A stretch of 64,000 bases of DNA from an uncultured Clostridia bacterium (lineage in GTDB: Bacteria; Bacillota; Clostridia; Christensenellales; Aristaeellaceae). Of this stretch, positions 8,076 to 16,332 are shown one piece after another (the stretch's first letter is position 1; every line of letters begins with the position of its first letter). A program made the position numbers and the translations under genes. The DNA is taken from NCBI GenBank assembly GCA_946414315.1, contig CAMKNZ010000004.1, positions 1 to 64,000 on the forward strand, given 5' to 3'. The notes beneath the pieces were generated by a model that was given only the letters and a program-made list of their open reading frames with translations, made no database searches and had not been told where the DNA came from.

Positions 8076-8792
8076 TCAGTCGTCCGCAAAATGTTCCCGG
8101 GCATGGAACGTTTTGCAGATTGTCTGATAGTCCCCGAAGACGGTCAGCTTATCGCCGGCTTCAAACACGGTATCTGCCCCGGCCGGCGTCGGTTTGCCGC
8201 CCCGGCGCTCAACCAGCATGACCAGGATACCGGTATCCGCGCGCAGCCCGGTCCCGGCAAGACTGAGTCCCCGGTATTCCTCCGGAATATGGCGGAGCGT
8301 CACCTGGACAATGGATTCGGATCCGATATTATCCACCAGCATCACGGCATTGAAAGATTCCTTCCGGTCAAAGATCCGGTCCGCCAGGCGGCGGAAAAGG
8401 TTTTCGCCCCAGGCGTGGATTTTCGGCACCCGCATGAACACAAAGATCAGGGCAACGGTACCCAGCGGGATCAGGAAACTGAACAATTCATGCCCGACCT
8501 GGATAACCTTCATGGATAAAAACACGTTGATGAACGCGGAAACGATGGTCACATTGAACACATATCCGAAGAGCATGGTAATCCGCGCAAGCCGGCGGCG
8601 CAGCCGGGAGGACAGAATAATCTCGCTCTCCCTCGTGGTAAAGCCCGTGCCGGTCAGCAGCGAGATGACCTGAAAGCGGGCCTTCTCAGCCGGCAGGCCC
8701 GTTAAGCGGAAGAAAAAAGTGAACAGCTCCGTAATCACCCAGTACAACAGAATGATAAAGGAAAAGAGCAGCAGCGCGAGATAGATGTTCAT
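8076..8792 (-). CDS. Membrane protein with C-terminal TrkA-C (RCK_C) domain
   Basis: The 238-residue protein starts with a membrane helix (about 3-24), has a cytoplasmic segment and two more helices (about 72-95 and 102-123), and ends in a soluble TrkA-C-like domain (about 150-232) with GLSLAGTGLR and GDKLTVFGDY. TrkA-C domains bind nucleotides or c-di-AMP and gate K+ or other ion transporters. No pore-forming signature is visible, so the transported ion and even a transport role are unproven. It lies between the EamA exporter gene and the DUF3795-GNAT gene, on the same strand. Confidence 0.7.
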   Translation of the reverse strand: MNIYLALLLFSFIILLYWVITELFTFFFRLTGLPAEKARFQVISLLTGTGFTTRESEIILSSRLRRRLARITMLFGYVFNVTIVSAFINVFLSMKVIQVGHELFSFLIPLGTVALIFVFMRVPKIHAWGENLFRRLADRIFDRKESFNAVMLVDNIGSESIVQVTLRHIPEEYRGLSLAGTGLRADTGILVMLVERRGGKPTPAGADTVFEAGDKLTVFGDYQTICKTFHAREHFADD

Positions 8793-8851
8793 GCCTTCCG
8801 TTCTCCTTATGTCTTTCAGGATGTCGCTAATCCGGTTTCTCTTCTTTATCT

Positions 8852-9736
8852 TCAGTCCGGTCCGCAGATCTCACTGACGACCGCCGACCCGATAATCATT
8901 ACCGCGCCCGCGATGCCGGGGAGGCTCAACGGCTCCCGGAGAAACAGGGCGGAAAAGAGCAGGGCGGCAACCGGATCAATATAGCTGAGGATGGCGGCGG
9001 ACTGGGCTTTCAGCCCGTCGAAGCTCCCAAAGTACAGCACGTAAGCAATCCCCGTATGAAGAATCCCTACCGTGAAAAGAAGGATCACGGTCAGGGCACT
9101 GACGCCTTCGGCACTGAACCCGCCTGTCAGAAGCAGGTAAGGGATCATCACAATCCCAGCGGACAGGAGCTGGATCTTTGTCTTCTGAAAAGCTTCGACG
9201 CCGGTGATCTTTTTATTCATGATCACAACCACGGCATAGCAGACCGCGGCGCCCAGGCCGAACAGAATGCCCCGCGGATCGCCCGCCTGCGGGCCTACGC
9301 CGCCGGTCACACCGGATACCAGCACCATGCCTACGACCGCGACAACCGCGCAGGCTCCCTTCCGCAGCGTCAGCCTTTCCCTGAAGATGACCGGGGACAG
9401 GAGCACGACGATCGTCGGCTGCATATAATAGCAGAGCGTTGCGACAGCAACAGTTGTGTAGTTATACGCCTCAAAAAGCAGGATCCAGTTGACGCCCATG
9501 ACAGCGCCTGAAACCGCAAGCCACAGGACGGTCTGAACCGGCAGCTTCTCTGCCTGCTTTCTCCGTTTCAGCTTCAGGAAGGCCAGAAGGAACAGGCCGC
9601 CCAGGATCCCGCGTGAAAAAGCCAGAAAAGCAGACGGAAGCGGAATATATCTCCTGAAGATCCCGATCGTTCCGAAGATCAGCATGGATGAAATGAACAT
9701 CCAGACTGATCTGCGGTCGTTTTCCCTGCTTTTCAT
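8852..9736 (-). CDS. EamA-family (DMT superfamily) transporter
   Basis: The 294-residue protein has about ten hydrophobic helices arranged as two EamA repeats, the usual size for the drug/metabolite transporter family, which exports small metabolites or drugs. Typical patterns are the RGILGGLFLLAF region in the first half and SYIDPVAALLFSALFLREPL in the second. The start ATG has GGAG 7 nt upstream. Its place among acetyltransferases suggests metabolite handling or detoxification, but the substrate is unknown. Confidence 0.85.
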   Translation of the reverse strand: MKSRENDRRSVWMFISSMLIFGTIGIFRRYIPLPSAFLAFSRGILGGLFLLAFLKLKRRKQAEKLPVQTVLWLAVSGAVMGVNWILLFEAYNYTTVAVATLCYYMQPTIVVLLSPVIFRERLTLRKGACAVVAVVGMVLVSGVTGGVGPQAGDPRGILFGLGAAVCYAVVVIMNKKITGVEAFQKTKIQLLSAGIVMIPYLLLTGGFSAEGVSALTVILLFTVGILHTGIAYVLYFGSFDGLKAQSAAILSYIDPVAALLFSALFLREPLSLPGIAGAVMIIGSAVVSEICGPD

Positions 9737-9761
9737 TGTTTCACTCCGTGCAAATAATGAT

Positions 9762-10385
9762 TTACCTGTTTCCGGGTTTCCAGGGTTTGGGCGTCAGAAG
9801 GGAGGTTTTGCCCACATCCGGCAACACGTCATAAATGGAACAGCCCATCTCTTTTTCAAAGTATTCCTTGATCGAAAAAGCAATCTCCCAGCCTTTGATA
9901 TATCCTTCCATGATCCCGTATCTTCTTGTGACGTCCACAAACCGTTTTTCAAGGATCACGAATCCGTAATCCACCGCCAGCGAGTCGCACAGCTGAATCA
10001 GTTTATCATAATCATCCGCCCGGCAGTTCAGGATATATTCTTTGATCGCCCTCTCGTTTTCCTGTTCCGGGTCGTAATCGAACTCATCCCGCATCCGGAG
10101 ATAGGAATGCGTCATACAGATCCTGGCGGCTTCATCCCAGCCTTTTTCCATGCAGTATTTATAGCCTTCGTAAACATGGGTCGGAATATCCACGACGCCG
10201 ACCCTCCTGCCGATATCGTGCAGCAGCCCGACGATATAAGCTTTCTCCGGGTTCAGCCATGATACTTTTTCGGCAATGTTCCTCGCGGCGATTCCGGTAT
10301 TGACCGAATGCCTGACCCAGGGGCCCGGATTCAGTTCCTCGGCAAGCTTCAGTTCATACAACGCTTCATCAACTGTCGGCAGCAT
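9762..10385 (-). CDS. HD-domain phosphohydrolase
   Basis: The 207-residue protein contains an HD metal-binding motif in YIVGLLHDIGRRVG, with additional conserved His residues upstream (RHSVNTG) and downstream (MTHSYLR). HD proteins hydrolyse phosphomonoesters or phosphodiesters, often nucleotides. The start ATG has GGAGG 6 nt upstream. It lies 25 nt before the EamA gene. A second, distinct HD protein is encoded at 13551-14135. Confidence 0.75.
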   Translation of the reverse strand: MLPTVDEALYELKLAEELNPGPWVRHSVNTGIAARNIAEKVSWLNPEKAYIVGLLHDIGRRVGVVDIPTHVYEGYKYCMEKGWDEAARICMTHSYLRMRDEFDYDPEQENERAIKEYILNCRADDYDKLIQLCDSLAVDYGFVILEKRFVDVTRRYGIMEGYIKGWEIAFSIKEYFEKEMGCSIYDVLPDVGKTSLLTPKPWKPGNR

Positions 10386-10423
10386 CTGATTCCTCCGGAA
10401 AAAAACGTTCGTTCATCGGTCGT

Positions 10424-10912
10424 TCAGTAATCGAAAGCTTCCTTTTCCACATGGATGGTGGTCGCCGGTTTTTCTCCCCCGTACGGTTTCCTGATCTCAA
10501 TCATGTTCAGAACGGTGTAGCCCTTTGAACGGAGAAACCGGATCATTCCTTCATTGTTCGGATGAACAAAATTATACACCGTATCTTCACCCATGGATTC
10601 AGCGATCTCTTCAGCCTTGCCGAAAAGCAATGTCGCAGCGCCTTTTCTCCGGTATTCCTCGCGTACGAAGATATGTTCCACCCATAAACAGGGCTCCTCA
10701 ATCCTGCAGACAATATAACCGGCCAGGGCACCGTCCTCTTCCGCCGCATAAACCGGATACCCTTTGTCCAGGTATTCAATGATCTCTTCTTTCGCTGCTC
10801 CCAGGTCAGGTTCCGATACAATGCCTTTATAGGAATTCAGCGTGGTTCGGAAACCGGCAACCAGCGGCGCGATCCTGTCCGCGTCATTGACGCCAATGCT
10901 TACAAGATTCAT
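10424..10912 (-). CDS. GNAT acetyltransferase
   Basis: The 162-residue single-domain GNAT has the EYRRKGAATLLFGKAEEIA acetyl-CoA loop, a preceding LWVEHIFV beta4 strand, and a C-terminal N-E-G-M-I-R-F-L-R-S-K-G-Y motif. The start ATG has an AGGTGA site. It is transcribed toward the HD-domain gene, 38 nt away. The 103 bases on its upstream side (10913-11015) show no gene or clear promoter. The acceptor is unknown. Confidence 0.8.
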   Translation of the reverse strand: MNLVSIGVNDADRIAPLVAGFRTTLNSYKGIVSEPDLGAAKEEIIEYLDKGYPVYAAEEDGALAGYIVCRIEEPCLWVEHIFVREEYRRKGAATLLFGKAEEIAESMGEDTVYNFVHPNNEGMIRFLRSKGYTVLNMIEIRKPYGGEKPATTIHVEKEAFDY

Positions 10913-11015
10913 GGTTCACCTCATTGCAATCCTCATCGCAGCTACATTCGCACAGAAGACATGACAGCCTCCAAACTTCATGAACCTGCAGCAGCCGGTC
11001 CCGGACAGTCCGCGG

Positions 11016-11396
11016 TCATATCATCTTCCCGTCTTCCACCCGTACGGCAACCTGCCATTCGTCCTCATAGATGATCGATCCGACATGATTCGTATAAACA
11101 ATATCATACGGATGATTGTATCTGTCCAGGATCCGGACGGCCGGTTCGATTTTCTTCAGCATCTCATCCGTCGTTTCCGTCTTAAAGAAGGTGATCACTT
11201 TCTCATGCGCTTTGCAGGGATCAGGTTCCGGAAGATTCTTCCTGAACCAGTCGTCAATCTCCCTGAAAGTCCTTTCATCCTCCGGGCTCATGATCCCGTC
11301 CGATATCATCCGCCAGCACATGCCGAAGATCCCCTTGGGGTACTTCGTGATCCAGGAATCTTCCCTTCCCTGGATCCGCATATATCTGCAGTTCAT
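11016..11396 (-). CDS. Conserved hypothetical protein, 126 aa
   Basis: I do not recognise a named domain. The protein begins MNCRYMRIQGRED, continues with ITKYPKGIFGMCWR and ends with PYDIVYTNHVGSIIYEDE plus QVAVRVED. I recall similar small proteins in other Firmicutes, annotated as hypothetical. The start was set at ATG 11394-11396, with AAGGAG 9 nt upstream; the longer in-frame extension overlaps the P-loop kinase gene and is Arg/Pro-rich, typical of out-of-frame translation. It follows the P-loop gene by 13 nt. Confidence 0.65.
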   Translation of the reverse strand: MNCRYMRIQGREDSWITKYPKGIFGMCWRMISDGIMSPEDERTFREIDDWFRKNLPEPDPCKAHEKVITFFKTETTDEMLKKIEPAVRILDRYNHPYDIVYTNHVGSIIYEDEWQVAVRVEDGKMI

Positions 11397-11409
11397 AGTA
11401 CTCTTCTCC

Positions 11410-11913
11410 TTATTGATCGCCGAATGACTGCCGCATGATCTCCTCCGCAGCCTGTTCGGCGGACAGGCCGCTGGTGTCGATCGTGTTTTCCATGGCCTCG
11501 AAGCCGGGCAGGGACGCCAGGCTGGCCTCCAGCCACCGGTCTGTTCTCCATTCACAGCTCCGGTCGTCGTTCCAGCGCCTGATCAGGCTTTCCCTGTCAC
11601 AAACCAGGGTAACAGAGCGGACTTCCGCCTGCAGCACGGCCAGGCCGTCCCTGATCTTTTCCCGGACCCATGCGTCATCCATCAGCCAGACCAGCACGAC
11701 CATTCTGCACGCGGAACACTGCCCGTAATTTCCGATCATGTGCAGGATGTTGTCGACCGCCATAGCCTTTGTTTCCCGGTTCCCGACAAACGGATGAAGA
11801 TCCATGCACCAGTCCCCGTCGATGAACGCGGTGCCGGGATTCTTTTCCGCGATCAGCTTGCCGGCCGTAGTCTTCCCGACGCCCATGGGACCGTTAATGA
11901 TAATGACTTTCAT
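11410..11913 (-). CDS. P-loop NTPase, small-molecule kinase-like
   Basis: The 167-residue protein opens with a Walker A motif (INGPMGVGKTTAGK at about 7-20), continues with FIDGDWC, and has a lid-like Arg-rich segment around LIRRWNDDRS. This layout matches AAA_17/AAA_33-type kinases that phosphorylate nucleosides, antibiotics or other small molecules. A related P-loop gene lies at 14167-14724. The phosphate acceptor is unknown. The start ATG has a modest GAGG site. Confidence 0.75.
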   Translation of the reverse strand: MKVIIINGPMGVGKTTAGKLIAEKNPGTAFIDGDWCMDLHPFVGNRETKAMAVDNILHMIGNYGQCSACRMVVLVWLMDDAWVREKIRDGLAVLQAEVRSVTLVCDRESLIRRWNDDRSCEWRTDRWLEASLASLPGFEAMENTIDTSGLSAEQAAEEIMRQSFGDQ

Positions 11914-11932
11914 GCTGCCAGGCCTCTCCTCT

Positions 11933-12490
11933 TTACCACCTGCGCGGTTCTTTGTGGAAGAAATATCCGAGGTTCAGCCGGACTTCCTTCTTTCCGATAT
12001 CGTCGTTCGTATAGCAGCAGGTATCAAAACCGATCAGTTCAAAGCCTTCATGCAGGTAGAACCCGATGGCGCCCGTATTGCAGGACTGGGTCTCCAGGAT
12101 CACAGCCCGGCGCTTCTGTTCTGCCGCGATCTCTTTCGCCTTGTCCATCAGGCGCTTTCCGACGCCTTTGCCGCGAAGTTCCTTCGATACCCAGAGTTCG
12201 GTAACCAGGAGGCGGTTTGACCACTCTTCCGGAGTTACCTCGATGCAGGCCAGCACCTTTCCCTGTTCATCCACCACGCCGTAGGCCTCCGGAGCTTCCC
12301 AGTAGTCCTGGTACAGGGTATCGTGATGGTTCGCTTCGAAAACTTCCCTCGGTTTCCGGACCAGGGAGACCGTGCATCCGTTTTCATTCAGCGGGCTGAT
12401 CTCCAGGTCGTAATAACTGTCATTCCGGTAGTCCAGCGGCACCGGCGTTCCTTTATACTGCTCTTTCGGCAAATAAATAATTTCAAACAT
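11933..12490 (-). CDS. GNAT acetyltransferase, streptothricin-acetyltransferase-like
   Basis: The 185-residue GNAT has the loop SKELRGKGVGKRLMDKAKE followed by ILETQSCNTGAIGFYLHEGF and a GFDTCCYTN end. That combination (LETQ-x-x-N-x-x-A-x-x-F-Y, then a G-F-D stretch) is seen in SatA/YyaR streptothricin acetyltransferases, so acetylation of an amine antibiotic or its analogue is possible; the assignment is by motif only. The start ATG has a GGAGTG site. It lies 19 nt before the P-loop kinase gene. Confidence 0.75.
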   Translation of the reverse strand: MFEIIYLPKEQYKGTPVPLDYRNDSYYDLEISPLNENGCTVSLVRKPREVFEANHHDTLYQDYWEAPEAYGVVDEQGKVLACIEVTPEEWSNRLLVTELWVSKELRGKGVGKRLMDKAKEIAAEQKRRAVILETQSCNTGAIGFYLHEGFELIGFDTCCYTNDDIGKKEVRLNLGYFFHKEPRRW

Positions 12491-12510
12491 AGGTTTACAC
12501 TCCGTATTCC

Positions 12511-13050
12511 TTATTGTTCCAGTTCATGTTTCAGTATCTCATACTGTTCCGTGAAAAAAGCGATGGCCTGCTCTGTGTTTTCTGTCAGGTTCTTCCGGAT
12601 CTTTTCGCCTTCAGCAAGGGCTGTTTCATACTGCTCCTTTGTGACCGCGCCGGAAGCATACGCTTCTTCCAGTTCGTCCCGGTCCAGTTCATAAACCTTT
12701 CCGTCGGCGACAACATAGTCCAGATACATATCGTCAAAGGTCGGATTCTCAGCCAGCGCATCATTTCCGTCCGTCACGTCGACATAGATCTCAATAAACC
12801 GTCCCTGATCGTCAAACATGACCGTAAACCAGGCATGGGACCGGTCTTCCGCAAGCTGCAGCCAGTAATACCCGGCATCCGCCAGGACGATCTCCCGGTT
12901 TTCATACCTGCGTACAAACGGCCCGCTGAGCTCCAGGATCTTCAGAAGCGAGATCTTCCCTTTATGTTCCCCGCATGCAAATTCCCGGATGATCTGTTTT
13001 TTGGAACGCACCCTCGTCCAGGCGCTCCGCAGCATATCCTTTTTTGACAT
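12511..13050 (-). CDS. DUF402-domain (FomD/Ntdp-like) protein
   Basis: The 179-residue protein has the DUF402 pattern: YYWLQL, a GRFIEIYVDVT strand and MYLDYVVADGKVYELDRDEL. Known members are nucleoside di/triphosphatases (Ntdp) or the FomD phosphoesterase, metal-dependent enzymes that hydrolyse nucleotide phosphate bonds. The start was chosen at ATG 13048-13050 because the longer start overlaps the upstream GNAT gene and lacks a ribosome site. The C-terminal 40 residues form a helix rich in Glu and Lys. Confidence 0.75.
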   Translation of the reverse strand: MSKKDMLRSAWTRVRSKKQIIREFACGEHKGKISLLKILELSGPFVRRYENREIVLADAGYYWLQLAEDRSHAWFTVMFDDQGRFIEIYVDVTDGNDALAENPTFDDMYLDYVVADGKVYELDRDELEEAYASGAVTKEQYETALAEGEKIRKNLTENTEQAIAFFTEQYEILKHELEQ

Positions 13051-13069
13051 CGGCCGGCCCTTTCTGTAC

Positions 13070-13558
13070 TCATTCAAGCGGTTTCATGAAGAAATCCACA
13101 TGAATAACCGTTCCGTCCGGATAGGTTTCCGTATCGGAACAGAGATATTCGGTGAATCCCCAGTGATGATACATTTCCCGGTTCAGGGTCTCCTCCGGTT
13201 CCACGCCCACGACGGCTTTCGTGTATCCTTTCCGCTTCAGGTCTTTCAGCATGAAGTCCTTCAGCTTTGAGAAATAACCCTGACCCCGGAACGCCTTGTT
13301 GGTCCGGAAGGCACAAAGCTCCACCGCATGATCCGGGGCCTGCTTCAGATCAGGATTCGGGATTGCGGTCGCCTCACAGATGACCGTTCCGTCCAGAATC
13401 CCGTAATACGGAATGGACCGGCCGGACCGGGCTCCCTCGATCGCCTCGCCTTTCCAGGCGATCCAGTTTTCCTTCTCCGCATGGATCCCGATCTCATAAT
13501 CCCATTTCTGTTCCATTTCCTCCGCAGAGGCGATTTTACAGATATACCTGTTATCCAT
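13070..13558 (-). CDS. GNAT acetyltransferase
   Basis: The 162-residue GNAT has the acetyl-CoA loop NKAFRGQGYFSKLKDFML and a C-terminal N-R-E-M-Y-H-H-W-G-F motif. The start ATG 13556-13558 overlaps the TAA stop of the upstream HD gene (ATGGATAA), implying translational coupling. A longer start lies inside that gene. The acceptor is unknown. The overlap makes it likely that the HD protein and this acetyltransferase are made together. Confidence 0.78.
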   Translation of the reverse strand: MDNRYICKIASAEEMEQKWDYEIGIHAEKENWIAWKGEAIEGARSGRSIPYYGILDGTVICEATAIPNPDLKQAPDHAVELCAFRTNKAFRGQGYFSKLKDFMLKDLKRKGYTKAVVGVEPEETLNREMYHHWGFTEYLCSDTETYPDGTVIHVDFFMKPLE

Positions 13559-14135
13559 CTTCCTGCCCGTCGCCCAGCACAATACGCTTTATGGTATTGT
13601 ATCTGTCCCTGAAAGCTTCTTTTGTCCTTTCGCTCAGATCGTTATAGTCATGTTCAAAGGAATCACGCATCCAGGTTCTGACCTCATTCAGAGAAACGCC
13701 GTCCCGGTTGAATGCCGCATTGAACAGCATGGGAATGTTGTCCAGGTGGGCAAGGCAGTCCGCGTCGCAGACGCATAATTCCTCAATATTCTGCGCGTTT
13801 TTTGAACTCCTGTGGTTCAGCACGCAGCCCAGCACCCTGTTTTTCAGATCCCCGGGGCAGTGGAAGCGATCCAGAATCTCATTGCTCAGGATCTTTCCGT
13901 TCAGATGGTGATCCTTCCTGCTTCCGGTTTTCTCGATCAGCGCAATGTCATGCAGCAGGGCGCCCAAGGCGACCACCGTCTCATCCGCACCATACTCTTT
14001 GGCCAGGCTGAGAGCCTCCTGATATACATAGCGGATATGTTCATTCCAGAAATCATAATGATCCTCTGACGTTTCCCTGTATGCTTCGGACCTTTCAATA
14101 ACGTATTTTCTGATCTCTTCAATCAATCCGGTCAT
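13551..14135 (-). CDS. HD-domain phosphohydrolase
   Basis: The 194-residue protein has an HD motif in ALGALLHDIALIEK, then a SRKDHHLNG segment with further metal-ligand His residues and VLNHRSSKN. This is the arrangement of YpgQ/PF01966-type HD phosphohydrolases, which commonly hydrolyse nucleotides. The start ATG has GGAGG 5 nt upstream. Its stop overlaps the start of the downstream GNAT gene. The substrate is unknown. Confidence 0.78.
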   Translation of the reverse strand: MTGLIEEIRKYVIERSEAYRETSEDHYDFWNEHIRYVYQEALSLAKEYGADETVVALGALLHDIALIEKTGSRKDHHLNGKILSNEILDRFHCPGDLKNRVLGCVLNHRSSKNAQNIEELCVCDADCLAHLDNIPMLFNAAFNRDGVSLNEVRTWMRDSFEHDYNDLSERTKEAFRDRYNTIKRIVLGDGQEDG

Positions 14136-14166
14136 CGGTGCCTCCGCTCCGCATCTTTATCCGATA

Positions 14167-14724
14167 TCACTGCCGCAGCAGCCAGTGCTCCGGAACAATC
14201 TCACGGATTATCTCGTCAATCGGCTTCCCGGTAGTATTGTACAGGTGTCCCCGGTTTTCCGGCATGGTCTCCAGTTTCTTTTTCAGGAACAGCGCCCTTT
14301 CGGTCAGATCCGCGTCGCCGCGGCCGAGGATACGCCGCTTAATCTCTTCCGCATCCGCTGTCAGCACAATGTAATACAGATCCGCCCGGTATTCCGCCGC
14401 CAGTTTCTTTACCCGGGGAAGCTCATCTTCGACGACATAGTCGATAATCACATCCATACCCTGCTGCAGCGCCCGTCCCGCCGTCGCAGTCATGCAGTCC
14501 CAGTTGAACCGGAGGATATCCTCCCACAGCACCTGATCGGAAGCCTGTCCGTCCCGAAAGAAATCCCCCTTGTCTTCCGGCTCGATGAACCCGTGATGGA
14601 AATCGTCGCCGTGGATCAGGTACACCGTTTTATGTTCCTGCCGGACCAGGTGCCTGGCGTACGCGTCCGCGAAGGTGGTTTTCCCGCATCCGCACGCCCC
14701 TGAAATCAAAATAATCTTAGGCAT
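14167..14724 (-). CDS. P-loop kinase (AAA_33/uridine-kinase-like)
   Basis: The 185-residue protein opens with Walker A (ISGACGCGKTTFADAYA at about 5-21), has a HGDDFHHGF substrate-loop-like motif, VIIDYVVED as a probable Walker B strand, and an Arg-rich lid (IKRRILGRGDADL). It resembles small-molecule or nucleoside kinases. The start is taken as ATG 14722-14724; a TTG two codons earlier (14728-14730) has the better-spaced AAAGG and could be used instead. It lies 31 nt before the HD gene. Confidence 0.75.
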   Translation of the reverse strand: MPKIILISGACGCGKTTFADAYARHLVRQEHKTVYLIHGDDFHHGFIEPEDKGDFFRDGQASDQVLWEDILRFNWDCMTATAGRALQQGMDVIIDYVVEDELPRVKKLAAEYRADLYYIVLTADAEEIKRRILGRGDADLTERALFLKKKLETMPENRGHLYNTTGKPIDEIIREIVPEHWLLRQ

Positions 14725-14788
14725 TATCAATGAATCCTTTCACAGATTACGGCCATTGTGTCAAAAGCAGTTCCTGTCCTGTGCTTTT

Positions 14789-15544
14789 TTATTCCCTGAC
14801 CGCGACCGCCGTAAATTCACCGGGCAGGTCCTTATCCTCCCACGCCGGATGCTCGTCAAAGCGCTTTAGGGTGAAGCCGCTGTCAATGATCGCGTTGATG
14901 ATTTCGCTGACCGTATATTTCCGCAGGCTGCATTTGGGGATCTGTTTCCGGATCTCTTCATCATAGAACCGGGCATGGGCCATCTCACACTCCACGATAT
15001 CGGTCGTGAAATATCCTACCGACGGCATGCCCATCTTCAGCGTATCCATGATCTTTGTTACGGGATGGAAATCGCTGCAGATCATCTTTCCGCCCGGCTT
15101 CAGCATGGCGTACATAACCTTCATGAACGCGTTGATATCAAAGAAATAATGAAGAATCCCGCCTTCCATGAAGACCACGTCAAAATATCCGCCGTATTTC
15201 GACAGATCCACTTCCATCACGTCGCCCACCTCATAGGCGATGCTGACGTTCGCGGCCTGCGCCGTCTCCATGGCGTAGCGTCTGTTCTGCTCGGAGATGT
15301 CAAAGATCGTCACGTCCGCGCCGAGCAGCGCCAGGGGGATCGCTTTCTTTCCGCAGGATCCGCAGATGTTGGCGACCCTGACGCCTTCAAAGCAGTCAAA
15401 ATACTGCGCGTATTTCCGCAGCATCTTTTTCGGATCCGCCCTGTCTTCCCGGGCCCGCTCCTCCGGCGTGCCGGCCTGTTTGACCCAGAACTCATAGGCG
15501 TCAAATTCCCAGGCCTGTTTGTGCTGTTTTGTAAACTCGTTCAT
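14789..15544 (-). CDS. Class I SAM-dependent methyltransferase
   Basis: The 251-residue protein has a methyltransferase core with a slightly unusual motif I, VANICGSCGKKAIPLALLG (about 57-75), an acidic residue in TIFDISEQNRRYA and a motif IV region FDVVFMEGGILHYF. The N-terminal 45 residues are a helical, Trp-rich lead (WEFDAYEFWVKQ). The family methylates small molecules or nucleic acid; the acceptor is unknown. The start ATG has GGAGG 8 nt upstream. Its stop is 64 nt before the P-loop kinase start. Confidence 0.8.
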   Translation of the reverse strand: MNEFTKQHKQAWEFDAYEFWVKQAGTPEERAREDRADPKKMLRKYAQYFDCFEGVRVANICGSCGKKAIPLALLGADVTIFDISEQNRRYAMETAQAANVSIAYEVGDVMEVDLSKYGGYFDVVFMEGGILHYFFDINAFMKVMYAMLKPGGKMICSDFHPVTKIMDTLKMGMPSVGYFTTDIVECEMAHARFYDEEIRKQIPKCSLRKYTVSEIINAIIDSGFTLKRFDEHPAWEDKDLPGEFTAVAVRE

Positions 15545-15560
15545 CTGCTGTTCCTCCCTG

Positions 15561-16259
15561 TTACCGGGAATAAATGCCGGTCAGGACTTCCTTCTGGAAC
15601 GCTTCCTTCAGCGGCAGGTCCGGATAAAGGTCCGCGGTCTCCACCGCCTTTTGGTTGTCATAGGGAACGGAAAGCACCGTGATATGCAGCGGGCCGCCTT
15701 CCTTTTCCCCCTCCAGCAGCAGGGCGTGGGCCCGCGGCAGGCTGAGATTGTCCCCGACGCTGCCGGTATTGAGGGCATACCCGCCCTCCAGCGGCCGGAT
15801 GAACGGCCTGTGGCAGTCCGCACAGATCATGCCGTCCGCGTCCGGACGGCCGTCCTTGAACTTAAAGCCTTCCCGGAGTTTTTCGTCCGGGTCAAAGCTC
15901 ATATACAGCGGGTCCAGGTAACGCCCGTGCACCAGGCGGAACCGCATGCCGCCGATCGTCAGTTCATCCTCCAGGGGCAGGGAATCCAGCCAGGCAAACC
16001 GTTCCGGACCGATCTGGGTCGTATAAAAGGCGTAATCCGCCTGATCCCGTTTCTCACTCAGTTTCCGGTCCCAGTTTCCGGCGAGCCAGTGATCGCAGTG
16101 CATCCGGACCCAGTCGCAGGTCTTGTCGCTTTCCGGGCCCTTTCCGATTGCGTCACCGAGAAAATATACCTCGTCCGGCCGGATCCTTTCCAGCTCCTTT
16201 TCCATGGCCTTTGTCGCGGCCATGTTCCCATGAAGGTCAGCCAGCAAAACGATCTTCAT
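15561..16259 (-). CDS. Metallophosphoesterase (YfcE/MJ0936-like)
   Basis: The 232-residue protein carries the calcineurin-like metal site: DLHGN at about 7-11, GDAIGKGPES, GNWD in place of the usual GNHD, and the downstream LVHGR and NTGSVG motifs. These enzymes hydrolyse phosphodiesters with two metal ions. The start was set at ATG 16257-16259 behind a GGGGTGAG site, since the longer in-frame region is intergenic. A sigma-A-like promoter lies at 16295-16323, so this gene and those after it may be transcribed separately from the upstream operon. Confidence 0.82.
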   Translation of the reverse strand: MKIVLLADLHGNMAATKAMEKELERIRPDEVYFLGDAIGKGPESDKTCDWVRMHCDHWLAGNWDRKLSEKRDQADYAFYTTQIGPERFAWLDSLPLEDELTIGGMRFRLVHGRYLDPLYMSFDPDEKLREGFKFKDGRPDADGMICADCHRPFIRPLEGGYALNTGSVGDNLSLPRAHALLLEGEKEGGPLHITVLSVPYDNQKAVETADLYPDLPLKEAFQKEVLTGIYSR

Positions 16260-16294
16260 TGCTCTCACCCCGTTGTCCAAGGATATATATGCAC

Positions 16295-16323
16295 ATTGTA
16301 TCGGGAAAGGCATGGATTGACAA
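16295..16323 (-). promoter_or_regulatory. Sigma-A-like promoter of the metallophosphoesterase gene
   Basis: On the minus strand TTGTCA (16318-16323) and TACAAT (16295-16300) are separated by 17 bp, about 36 nt upstream of the start codon at 16259. The elements match the housekeeping consensus at 5 of 6 positions each. The promoter was identified by eye. Confidence 0.6.
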
Positions 16324-16332
16324 GAAAAGATG

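Noticed and set aside
14763-14788. Terminator after the methyltransferase at 14789
   Set aside because: The AAAAGCA/TGCTTTT stem has only 7 weak pairs and a 12-base loop.
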